This document shows, piece by piece, positions 46,201 to 55,816 of a stretch of 64,000 nucleotides of DNA (the stretch's first letter is position 1; the number at the start of each line of letters is the position of its first letter). The position numbers were made by a program, and so were the translations under genes. This DNA is from Calvatia gigantea (Eukaryota; Basidiomycota; Agaricomycetes; Agaricales; Lycoperdaceae): assembly GCA_025093985.1 (NCBI GenBank), contig JACAAK010000004.1, positions 2,604,001 through 2,668,000 on the forward strand, in the 5' to 3' direction. The notes beneath the pieces were generated by a model, which did no database searches, was not told the DNA's origin, and saw nothing but the letters and a program-made list of their open reading frames with translations.

Positions 46201-48361
46201 CATATACCTGTGGATATCGTATGCTCCTTTGGTTCTTGCTTTTGTTTCTTTCTTGGGCGATTAACTTGGTGTCTTCCCCGTTCTTTGGTTCTTGACATGT
46301 AATCGCATTGCATTGTAAAATATGTATTTCATTGTGCACAGGGCTGTAATATCTCGTTCCATGAGCTCAAATTCCAATCTTAGTTACTTGGCTAGCCTTA
46401 CTAGGCATTGCTGTGAAGAGGGAGCAAAACGACCAGACGGCTTGGGTAGAAGACGCAGGAGATGGCTTGAATGATACTCCAAGCGCATGGGAAGCCTGAA
46501 ACAAGGAAACTAACCAAGTCCACCCACTTCCGTCCAGGGTGGACACCTTCGACTTTTCGTTTTTCTGCATATGCTACCTCAAAATCGAGTCCGAAGTAGG
46601 ATAAAGGGCCATGTAGAGCATTATTCCGCTTTAGTCGGGATAAGTTGCACCCGCTCACACATGGTCAAACGCCACCGGACCACGAGGGGGGATCTTCTAC
46701 GATTTGGAAGAAGCAAAGGATGAGATCACTATGAGATCTCCCAAAGAGAGGGCCCGGCCGTGGCAGGTCCCTAAGGTTTCGCACTGGGAACCGTTGAACG
46801 CGGGAGATTGCATCTCGGTCCTGATCCGCTCTGAGACTAATTTCTGGGCAGAAATGCTGGGCGCTAAGGCCTGTAGATGTCGAGAGTGGACATGCAGGCA
46901 AGCACCTGCCTCTGAAAAGGTATCACCAAACGAGACGAATGAAGGGCTTGTTTTGTCATGTAAGGCCACATCGCCTCCAAAATTACAACGAGCGCACCAA
47001 AGTCACTAGATTTCACTTGAAACAGTTGGCACAGTGTAAAGCGATGGGACGACGCCAGTTCTGGAGCCAACATTCTTCTGTAGCGGTTCCTTTATCCCAG
47101 AAGGAATAACCGGAACCGCGCGGGTATTGCGACTGGTGGTCTGCGTCCCGTGGTAAGTGGCAGTTTGGTGCAACAATTGTTGTCTCTCGCCACTGGTCAA
47201 TGGTGATTCGTGAAAGTTTCAGGAACCTGCAGAAGTCCCCCATGCCCACCTTGCCCTCTTGGTGGGTGCCAAGCGCCGCCCCGAAATGACCGATCCACTA
47301 CAGAGGAGCTGCTGCCAATGACCAAACTGGGCTAATGATGAAATTTACTCTTCTGGTCGCATTGGTTGGTGAGTTGAGTTGAAAGTTGATTGGAAGCATC
47401 AAACTTGCCACTGATAGAAAAGGAACGACTTTGTTTGGGAACAAGGTTCGTACCCTGACTCGTCCCAGTGACACACAACTGTGAGAGAGAGTTTCGAGAT
47501 CATGTACTCGCCAAGCCAGTCCCGCAGCACGACTGTTCTAATCTTGGAACGAAAGATAAGTCTGTGAATTGGAAGTCCGCGATGTCGAGTGGTTGAGGTC
47601 CAGTTTGACATATGCTTATCTCTGAAGGTGCCTTGCTGTCGAGCAAAAAGGGTTTTCAGTGAACCCGTGATATGTGTTGATCTTTCCACTCAAATGGTAA
47701 GGTAGTTTTGGGTTCCTTATCTTTCCAGAGTTGATATGACGTTAACTCTTTGGCATTGCGGAGGGCGGTCGGAGGTGTTCTGGTGGTGTCCGGCGCAAAG
47801 TGACAAACTCGTCTAGGTCTGTAATTGCGCCCTCCAGGATCGAACTTCACCTTGTTGGGACTGCATTGACCGATTTTTTAACAGTATAGCCAAATTGACC
47901 ATCTCCTTGGTGCAGCCATTACAGCCTGATCCCAATGTTTTCCTTAAAGCAATGTTTCAGATAGTTCAGCCCCCAAATGCCCCGCAACCCTTCTTTGTGA
48001 TACGGGGGTCCTGTGGTAAGAAATTTGTTGGTAACCTCTTGGAAATAGCGGAGGGTTTGGAATAACTGAAGACGTTTTTGATGGATCCTTTTGAGGAAGG
48101 GTGCGCCTTTTCTGCGAATGGGATAGCTCGCTGCGGTGTTGCCTGGTTCTAGTGTAATAGTTGCCACGAAAATAGGGTGTTTGTTTCACTCTCGAAGGGT
48201 CCATTTCTTCAAAGTATATCGAGTCGTGTTACTGTCGTTATACATAATCATTTTGAGTGTTGCTGTGACCCCAGCGACGTGACGGAGGTGATGCCGTGAC
48301 GACCAGAAATTATGGCACAGTGCAGTGCCAGTCGTCAACACCATTGGATTATATCCTCGAT
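46201..48361. other. 2.2-kb stretch without a recognised gene
   Basis: The longest gene-free interval here, between the RNA polymerase and the AP-1 sigma gene. Open frames up to about 100 codons occur on both strands (for example minus strand 47,919-48,167 and 47,399-47,689, plus strand 46,704-47,009), but they do not join through consensus introns into a protein I know. An 8-bp perfect inverted repeat with an 11-nt loop lies at 46,518-46,544 (GTCCACCC and GGGTGGAC). Long terminal repeats, a transposase signature or RNA genes were not found by eye. A degraded mobile element or an unknown gene remains possible. Confidence 0.5.
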
Positions 48362-49213
48362 GATTAACTACATTCTCCTCGTATCACGGCAAGGCAGGCT
48401 TTAAACCTTTACATACTGTACCGCTCGGTGTCTGACGCATTGTATCTGTCTAGGCAAGGTCCGTCTTGCGAAATGGTTTACAACCATGGCTCCCAAAGCG
48501 AAGGCAAAGATCGTCAAGGACGTAACACAACTCGTGCTCGCCCGCCGAACCCGCATGTGTAACTTTTTGGAATACAAAGGTCATCCGGCCATCCCGTCAA
48601 TTGGAAGCAGGGGCTGAACGATGGTTCTCCTTGCAGACACGAAGGTCGTCTACCGCCGATACGCATCTCTCTTCTTCGTGTGTGGCATCTCGCAAGGGGA
48701 CAACGAACTTGTAACACTGGAGATTATCCATCGATATGTGGAGGTCTTGGACCGGTACTTTGGGAATGTGAGTGCTCTCTCTTGCTCGATTGAAAGACTG
48801 AAGCGTGGAACCGATGCTGTCATTAGGTTTGTGAACTTGATCTGTGAGAGCATTTCCATGACTATCCCGGGTACAGAATCGGATTTTGACCCCCGCACCT
48901 TATCCGGAAGTATATTCAACTTCCAAAAGGCTTATGCTGTGAGTATGATGAACCGGGCTTGGCGATGATCTCTTCGCTTTGACGGACGGGTATTAATTGC
49001 CCTTGCATGCAGATTCTTGATGAGTTAATAATTGCCGGTGAGCTGCAAGAGTCATCGAAGAAATCGGTTCTGCGCGTGGTACGTCAAAGAAGGGAAGTGC
49101 AACAGGGTGACGCTCCTAACATCACGGATCTACAGGTGACACAATCTGATAGCGTTGAGGAGCAGGAAAACTCGGATGAGACGTTGGCGAGATTGGGGTC
49201 ACGAAGTGGTTAG
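48362..49213 (+). CDS. APS1: AP-1 clathrin adaptor complex sigma subunit
   Basis: Small subunit of the trans-Golgi/endosome clathrin adaptor AP-1. Exon 1 encodes [11 protein letters not shown], and the first intron (48,396-48,453) uses a GC donor. The next exon gives [20 protein letters not shown] then [20 protein letters not shown], the family signature. Further splicing gives [20 protein letters not shown] and the short exon VCELDL, joined by introns at about 48,770-48,828 and 48,844-48,911 to [20 protein letters not shown]. The C-terminus is a short variable tail ending at 49213. All conserved sigma adaptin blocks are there and the protein has the normal length of about 160 residues. Confidence 0.94.
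48396..48453 (+). other. GC-AG intron in the AP-1 sigma gene
   Basis: Exon 1 ends CGGCAAG and is followed by GCAGGC; the intron closes with CTGTCTAG. The spliced product reads [12 protein letters not shown], which is invariant in sigma adaptins, and no nearby GT donor gives that frame. The exon context (AAG before GC) matches known GC-AG introns, which usually have strong flanking consensus. Confidence 0.85.
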
Positions 49214-50271
49214 GTTCATTTCCCATTTTAATCCAATAAAACTTTAGAGTGCATGACCGTATCCTTACATTATTATATGGTTCTCAAGGTCCGATGATGT
49301 AGTGGGACAGAGGGGTGGGGAACAATCAATGATCTGGAGGGACGGTGGGGCAGAAGCAGAAAAGAGGCATACAGTAATAGTCGTACGAGAGGGGAAGTCC
49401 CCTCTGCCCAGCGAGAACTCTTGGGGTTATTACGACAGAACATGATACAGGGTGATTGATTCATAACACGGTTGTATATAGCCTGCAAGGGGGAAACTAT
49501 GAAAACGGAGTAATACTAGGAAGGGCGCAATGATCTACCGGAGCTAAGCTTTGAGCCATTATAAATTTATAAGGGTTAGTAGCGAGAGACCAGACCGCCG
49601 TCTCGGCGGGTGGCTGTATTGCAAATGTCTGACGGCTAAGCGCTAAAAGTCTAGATGATGTCTCGCAATAATCAATGCTCAACTTTACAGGGCCGAGTGT
49701 GCCGATGAGCAAACAGAAGCGATTCCGCTTCCTGTCCGAAGTTGAAAAGCAAATGTCAGGTGCCGAATGGCGTGGAGACCCCAGTACTAAATGGGAATGC
49801 GGTTCCAGAGGGTTCTCACTGGAGCAGAGGCCGGAATATTGCCCAGGAATACCGTCATTTGCCGCACCGGGGAAGGAGGAGACCGGGTAGACTTGTGGAG
49901 CGGATTTTCACAACGAGGAGTGGCCGTCGTGGTCGGCCGAATAAGTTATCGGCGGATAATTCGCGGGGGGTTACTGCTGAGATGTAGCAAGGTAGCGATA
50001 AGGTGACAGGAACGAAGGGTCAGAACAGCGAGAAACTTCTATAAATGAGATTTTATCGAGTAGATTTTATCGGTATTGTCCTGATCGAAATGCAGATGAT
50101 TCTCTTTCACGGTGTGGCAATGCGCCGCATCGCTTATCGTCCAATCACCGACTGCGACAAATACGCACAAGCACCGCCCATATCCCCCTTTTAAGCTCAA
50201 GTCGGGCAGGGGACTTTAACTGCACGTCCCTCTCCTACAAATTCTCTCTCATCCAGTTTCATTCTCTGGTC
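49214..50271. other. Intergenic region upstream of glutamine synthetase
   Basis: About 1.06 kb between the AP-1 sigma stop and the glutamine synthetase start. The first half holds the 3' end of the upstream transcript. The last 330 bp has promoter-like content: five CGATAA/TTATCG sites, a CCAAT box at 50,141-50,145, and a TATA-like TTTTAAG about 85 bp before the ATG. The short open frames here are not recognisable as proteins. Confidence 0.55.
49946..50139. promoter_or_regulatory. Cluster of GATA-factor-type sites before glutamine synthetase
   Basis: The six-base core CGATAA, or its complement TTATCG, occurs at 49,946-49,951, 49,996-50,001, 50,053-50,058, 50,067-50,072 and 50,134-50,139. This fits the HGATAR consensus of fungal nitrogen-regulatory GATA factors (AreA/NIT2 family). 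Chance would give far less than one site of this exact core in 200 bp. Nitrogen control of the downstream gene is inferred. Confidence 0.6.
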
Positions 50272-51591
50272 ATGGTTTTCACTTACCACAACGATCTCCT
50301 TGCGCCCTACCTCGCTCTTGACCAAGGCGAGAAGGTTCAGGCCGAATGTATGTCGACTTGCAACCGAGTGACATCAACCCAGAAACTGACCCTGTATTCC
50401 AGATGTCTGGATCGATGGCGACGGCGGTCTCCGTTCCAAGACCACTGTAAGTTCGACTTTTCGATAAGCATATGTTTTTCTTTTTTTCTTTTTTTTTCTC
50501 TAACCGATACCATATTACATAGACTGTCGGCAAGAAGGTGACTGACATCGGCCAACTCCGCATCTGGGACTTTGATGGCTCTTCAACGAATCAAGCACCT
50601 GGCCATGATTCCGATGTCTACCTCCGTCCGGCTGCCATTTTCAAAGACCCCTTCCGCGGTGGAGACAATATCCTCGTCCTCGCCGAAACCTACAACAGCG
50701 ACGGCACCCCTAACAGGACGAACCACCGTCATCACGCCAAGAAGGCCTTCGACGAAGCCAAGGACTCGGAACCCTGGTTCGGTCTCGAACAAGAGTACAC
50801 ACTCTTCGACGCCGATGGCACCCCCTATGGTTGGCCAAAGGGTGGTTTCCCTGGCCCCCAGGGCCCCTATTACTGTGGTGCTGGTCAGTAACCCTGACTT
50901 CCACCAGGGCTCCATTGACTAATCTTATCTATTTTTCTTTTCCAGGCACTGGCAAGGTGTTTGCTCGTGACCTCATTGAAGCCCACTACCGCGCTTGCCT
51001 CTATGCCGGTATCAACATCAGTGGTATTAACGCTGAAGTGATGCCCTCTCAGTGGGAATTCCAGGTTGGCCCTTGTGAGGGTATCTCTATGGGTGACCAT
51101 CTCTGGATGGCACGCTACCTCCTTGTTCGCATCGCTGAGCAGTGGGGTGTCAAAGTCTCCTTCCACCCCAAGCCCCTCCAGGGTGATTGGAATGGCGCTG
51201 GTTGCCACACTAATTATTCCACCAAGGCTATGCGCGAAGCCGGAGGTATGAAGGCGATCGAGGATGCCATTGAGAAACTTGCCAAGAGGCACGATGAACA
51301 CATCGCTGTCTATGGTGAGGACAATGACCTCCGTCTCACCGGTCGTCATGAGACTGGCCACATCACCAACTTCAGCTCTGGTGTTGCCAATCGCGGTGCC
51401 TCTATTCGTGTTCCCCGACATGTCGCTGCCCAGGGTTATGGCTACCTCGAGGATCGTCGCCCTGCTTCCAACATTGGTAAGCTTCGTCATGTCTCGGTTA
51501 TCATTTTACTTGGTATCTAATGCATGACCCGTCTCCAGATCCCTACCGTGTAACCAGCATCATTGTCGAAACCACCGTCCTGAACAAGTAA
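50272..51591 (+). CDS. GLN1: Glutamine synthetase
   Basis: Cytosolic eukaryotic-type (type II) glutamine synthetase, joining ammonia and glutamate with ATP. Exon 1 starts [20 protein letters not shown]. Two introns near 50,350-50,402 and 50,448-50,521 join to [15 protein letters not shown] and [20 protein letters not shown]. The core then reads [20 protein letters not shown], with the metal-binding glutamates, [20 protein letters not shown] after an intron at about 50,885-50,945, and the ATP-binding block [20 protein letters not shown]. The glutamate-binding region [20 protein letters not shown] is present. A last intron near 51,478-51,538 leads to the C-terminus [17 protein letters not shown]. 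The protein is complete, about 355 residues. Codon use is strongly biased to C/T-ending codons, consistent with high expression. Confidence 0.97.
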
Positions 51592-51865
51592 ACATTTGTA
51601 CCTTTATTGATATTTCTTTCCTTTCCTTGCAAAATGATAGGAATCATGGAATTCTGTATAGCACCTAGTATGTTGGTCGTTGGCTGGTGGTGATGATCTA
51701 GACTACGAGACCGTGTTTAATGACCCTTGGTGGATATTCCCTGCATAGTGTTGGCATCGACTAGACAGTTTGAATCAAATTAAAAATGATTTTGATTTTG
51801 AATATCACTTTTTGTTCCGTAGAATGAGAAATCAGCCGTGACGCTTGTTGGTCTGTTCCCTCCAC

Positions 51866-53288
51866 ATGCCCGAGTATGACTTGTGTTTTTCGTCATCTGC
51901 GATCGATGATGCCGGATCATTCAAACTCCTAGAACTCCCCTCGGAGCTTGCGCAACTGGTCGATGTCTCTGTCCAGTCGAACGCAGCGCCTGTCATGTAT
52001 AATGGTCTCCCTTATTCACAATTCCCTGTCTCACACCACATTCCAGATTCACAATTAAAGGGCAGACAAACGAAGAAGCTGTGCTCTGTACGAACGATAA
52101 GACGTATGCATTACGATCGGTGGCGTTGTCGAACTCCGTCCTTGTGGTCACTCCTCCCGCAGGCGGATTTCCACCAAATACCGCGGGCGACAGAGAATCT
52201 GTGGTCATACGCGACGAATTGCACGAGATTCTTGAACTGTCGCCCGCGGTTCCCAGATTACACAAGTTGATCGGTTTATTGCGGGGCAGAGAATACGACG
52301 ATTCGGATGAAGGTAGTCGTAACGAAAAGGTTAGTGGGCTGGGTGATCATCTATTCCAAGATACGCGTGATCCGAAAAGTGGCAACTAGGGAGCGAGGTA
52401 CTACTCCTACGAAGAAGCTAAAAGTGAGATACAGGCAAGTGATGACGAGTTAGATCGTGCGTTGAAGGAAAGAAGAATTTTGGTTGTTAATGGTAGGGTG
52501 TTTCACCATGTGCCAAAGCAGGCCGCCACTAACGTTCATATCCGACCTCTGATCTTCTAGGAGCCTTGCGTCCCATTTCGAGGGACTACTTACAGAGCTT
52601 GCTGGAGATTATATTAAATCTTCTGGTATCCCTTGCCCTACCACATGACAATGTACCGCTGGGTGACCTCATATCGACACTCGCCGAAGATCACGAGGTA
52701 TCGACAACAGTTTCAACGCAGCTTATGACATGGTTCGGGGACGTAAGTGAATTAGGAGGCAAGTGGAAGATGAACGTAGGAGCCGTGCTGAAGGAAATCG
52801 CCATCGGATTACTGAGGCATCACCGAGTGCGTTAATATCCGTGGCCAGTCGGATGCTCTAACCAGCGGAACGATTAGCGTGAACCGATCGCCAAGGAGCT
52901 CTTCTGTACAAAATGGAAAGCCGCTGTCGGCGATACTTTCGAATCTTCGGTTGACCTAAGCCTCCTTTCTGTATGCCAAGCACTGTCTCCTCGGAAGCTA
53001 TTTCAACTCACCATCTATGCATTCTAGGGGAATTACCTGGTTTCCGCAATCGATGGCAAGGATCACTTAACGTACTTCCCGTCCGCCGAACTACCCACGG
53101 ATCCAGCGCAACGATTCGTGGAGCTTTTCCTGACTAGGGCACGCTGGAAAGGTGATGAAATCACCGCGTTTCTCGGCGAAATCGCGGTAAACTCCAAGGA
53201 GCGGGATAAGTTACTTCTCAAATATTGTAGGGCGATTACTGATGCGAGTGGCGTTTGGTATACCTCTCGAACGCAATATAACGGGTGA
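51866..53288 (+). CDS. DCC1: Sister chromatid cohesion protein DCC1 (Ctf18-RFC subunit)
   Basis: Subunit of the alternative clamp loader Ctf18-Dcc1-Ctf8-RFC, which loads PCNA and supports cohesion and checkpoint signalling. The start (51866) opens MPEYDLCFSSSAIDDAGSFK followed by LLELPSELAQLV. Splicing near 51,994-52,048 joins to FTIKGQTNEEAVLCTNDKTY and ALRSVALSNSVLVV, a DCC1 hallmark. Later blocks are YYSYEEAKSEIQASDDELDR, winged-helix segments with LRPISRDYLQSLLEIILNLL, the DEPIAKELFCTKWKAAV and FESSVDLSLLS blocks, and YFPSAELPTDPAQRFVELFL with TRARWKGDEI. The end TDASGVWYTSRTQYNG stops at 53288. Family blocks are in the normal order, so the assignment is good. Confidence 0.87.
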
Positions 53289-53896
53289 CCCACATTGGTA
53301 TCCATGAACACGAGGTTGTCCCCCTGGCACTGGGTCATAAATGCGAAGCAGCCTACCACTGCAGGTAACAAAGAGTGGGCTGACCTAATTACAGGGGGAG
53401 CCCATGAGTCGGTGGGTCCCTACTTCAACCTCGCCCTTGAGGCCCTGGCACAAACCAGGTCTATCGGCCATCGAGCGGCACAAATTACGAATGCATCAAT
53501 TAATATGCAGATTACCTGGTGTCCTCCTAGGAAAGGATTGATCCAAGCAATATTTGCCCAATTTTAAAATCTATCGCCAACCAGGGGTTGGGATTGCCTG
53601 TGACATCTATAAATCACATAACACACGTGTTTTCATTGGAGTGGATTGCCATCACATCTTTCGGATAAGGGAGTGAAGTTATTGGTGGCGGCTGCCTGTA
53701 CTTGGAAATACATCTTCGGGTAATAACTGCTGCTCATGGATCGGTAAATTTCACAGGGTAAAATGAGCGAGTACTCTAACATCTATAAAGTACAGGGACA
53801 TGAAATATTCTCTTGGAAAGTATTAAGAATGACTGCCAATGCATATTATAAGGACTGGAATGTGGAAGATGCAAGGGAATGACTCGGGATGTAAAT
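53289..53896. other. Convergent intergenic region
   Basis: About 600 bp between the convergent ends of the DCC1 and DUF262 genes. A 90-codon open frame (53,295-53,567) is present but has no recognisable relatives and no intron context, so I leave it out. Nothing else is evident. Confidence 0.45.
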
Positions 53897-55685
53897 TTAC
53901 TTGTTTTTTCCTCGGGTTTTCAGCGGTTTTCCAATGTTCCGTATCGGTTCAGGCTTGTACTCCTCGTCGTCAGACTCTGACCTGTTGTTTCGTTTCCGTT
54001 TCTTGCCCACAGCCTTTTCCGGTCGATGATCCAGGTGTACGGGTGTGTTCGGATTCACCTGGAGGCTATTAATGATTGCCCACATTGCCTTTCCAACCTT
54101 TGTGTTCATGCGGATATCGGCGAACTGCTCTCGGATACTCTTTCGGAGGTTGTAAATTGCCCTTGCGCGCGATTCTTTGGAGTAACCTCGGAGCTGGTAT
54201 AGTAAAACCGCTTTATGGTGTGGATACCCAAAGTCAGGACAATATCCAGGGAAATCTATACAGAAATACGTGTTACCGATGAAAACAAACTCCACAGGTG
54301 CGATTCGTTTGTTAATGAGGCGAAATGCTTCATTCAACGACTTGTCTGTTGCCATGTTCCAGAAGTCAGTCAGAACAGCCTCAATGTCCTTCTTGAAAGA
54401 TTCTATTGGGGGGTCTTCTCGAGTTAACCACACTTCGAGCTTCTGCGGGGTTGGCAAGTCTTCGGCTGGTAGTCTGTCACAGCAGAAGATAAAATGCGCG
54501 AGATTTTGATAATCACGGCCTCGTTTCGTGTCCCATTCGAGAACATGTGAAAGACCGTTTTCCACGGTTACATGCCTGTGCTCGAGTTCTGACAACCACC
54601 TATGAGAAGGAATTAGTTTGACATACTCGCGCTCCGGGGAGCACTCACTCTGCATATGGTGACGAGATGGCTTGTAACTTCTCTAATCGCTGTCTTGAGT
54701 TTGTGTTGTGCCCATGAAAAAAGAACTAACCTGCAGCAGTCAGAGTCATGCCCAACTGCACTCTCTGGAAGATCTCGCGCTCTTGGCTTGGATCGATATC
54801 GTGGTATTCAACTAGGATATGATCTCAGGAAAGGTGATCTGAGTGGGGTCATCACAGCGATCCTCACCACATGTTATAGACTTCTGGGCGAACTCCTTCT
54901 TGTACTTCTCTGGAATCTCATTTCTGACACCCTTCGACGTTTCGGAGATGGTGTACCAGAACAATCGCTTGGTGGCTGGGTCTTTGTCTGAAACAACAAG
55001 TCAAGAAGGCAATGAGGAATGGGGTAGACACAACGTACGTGGTATCTTGTGCACTCAATACCTGTTAGTGGAGAGGTCAAATGAAGACCAAACAACTCAC
55101 CTGGCCGTCAAAGAATTTTTGTATAGAGGTTAAACGCTAATTCGGTAGCCTGAGCGCAACGCAAACGACTAGCGAGGACATGGAATATACCTGCTTTCCA
55201 TCAACACATACCCGTACGGTTGCCCCATCTTCATCTCTTGTTACTGCAAATACTACCGGGGGAACATAGAAGTTACGAAAGAGCGAGTCTATGAGACCGA
55301 CTTGTTTTGAGTCTGGCCATACAATGTCTGCCAAATGAAGTCAGGAAAAGGAAAACAACACGTGTATTTAGGGGGATCAGATAACGTGCCTCTCTGATAG
55401 GATGGGTTGAGGTCAATCCTGGCCTTCATGTATCATCTCTAAATCTATGTGTCAATGGCATTTCACCAATTACAGGAGTGGTGACGCGTTACCATGAAGC
55501 TGTTTTGTTGAAAGAAGTAGTGCTGTGGCGGGTTTGATAGGTTTTCGTATTTTGAACACGTTGGGATCCTCAACGTCCGACTCAAAGTCATCTTCAAGCT
55601 CGTCAAGCTCCGCGTCTGTTGGACTCCTGGGCGGCGTAACCGACGGGATTGTGTTTATACTAGTGGTTGTGATATCAACCAGCAT
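53897..55685 (-). CDS. Eukaryotic DUF262 (GmrSD N-terminal / ParB-fold) domain protein
   Basis: A nuclear-type basidiomycete member of DUF262, best known from bacterial GmrSD modification-dependent restriction enzymes. The N-terminal part is acidic (ELDELEDDFESDVEDPNVFK). The domain reads EMIHEG, then IDLNPSYQRDIVWPDSKQVG, FYVPPVVFAVTRDEDG, and the nucleotide-site motif VCVDGKQRLTSIQKFFDGQ, where bacterial proteins have DGQQR. The later helical part has WLSELEHRHVTVENGL and FFWNMATDKSLNEAFR-like residues, with HHKAVLLYQLRGYSKESRAR. No HNH nuclease (DUF1524) follows; the protein ends in a basic KKRKRNNRSE stretch, a plausible nuclear localisation signal, and an acidic patch. One intron has a GC donor. 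Near 55,420 the EMIHEG and IDLNPSYQR frames differ by one base unless a different 55-nt intron is used. An alternative start is at 55,754. Confidence 0.78.
55328..55389 (-). other. GC-AG intron in the DUF262 gene
   Basis: On the minus strand the exon ends CAGAGAG and the intron starts GCACGT and ends TTTGGCAG. The product YQRDIVWPDSK is the conserved start of the DUF262 fold. The nearest GT, four bases on, breaks this frame. Confidence 0.7.
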
Positions 55686-55816
55686 TGAGTGCGTTTTATT
55701 GCAGTCTGCAGTGGGGCAGCTATGAGGTAGAGTTAATGGTGATTGTTGTGGCAACCCAACACAAGCACAATCAACAAGAGGAGCCCCATTATTTGGTTGT
55801 GTTATGTGCTTTCTTC

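Noticed and set aside
46518..46544. An 8-bp inverted repeat considered as a terminator or transposon end
   Set aside because: A single short hairpin in 2 kb of noncoding DNA is expected by chance, and no matching partner or target duplication was seen.
53295..53567. A 90-codon frame after DCC1
   Set aside because: No recognisable relatives, no splice context, and the region is a convergent 3' flank.
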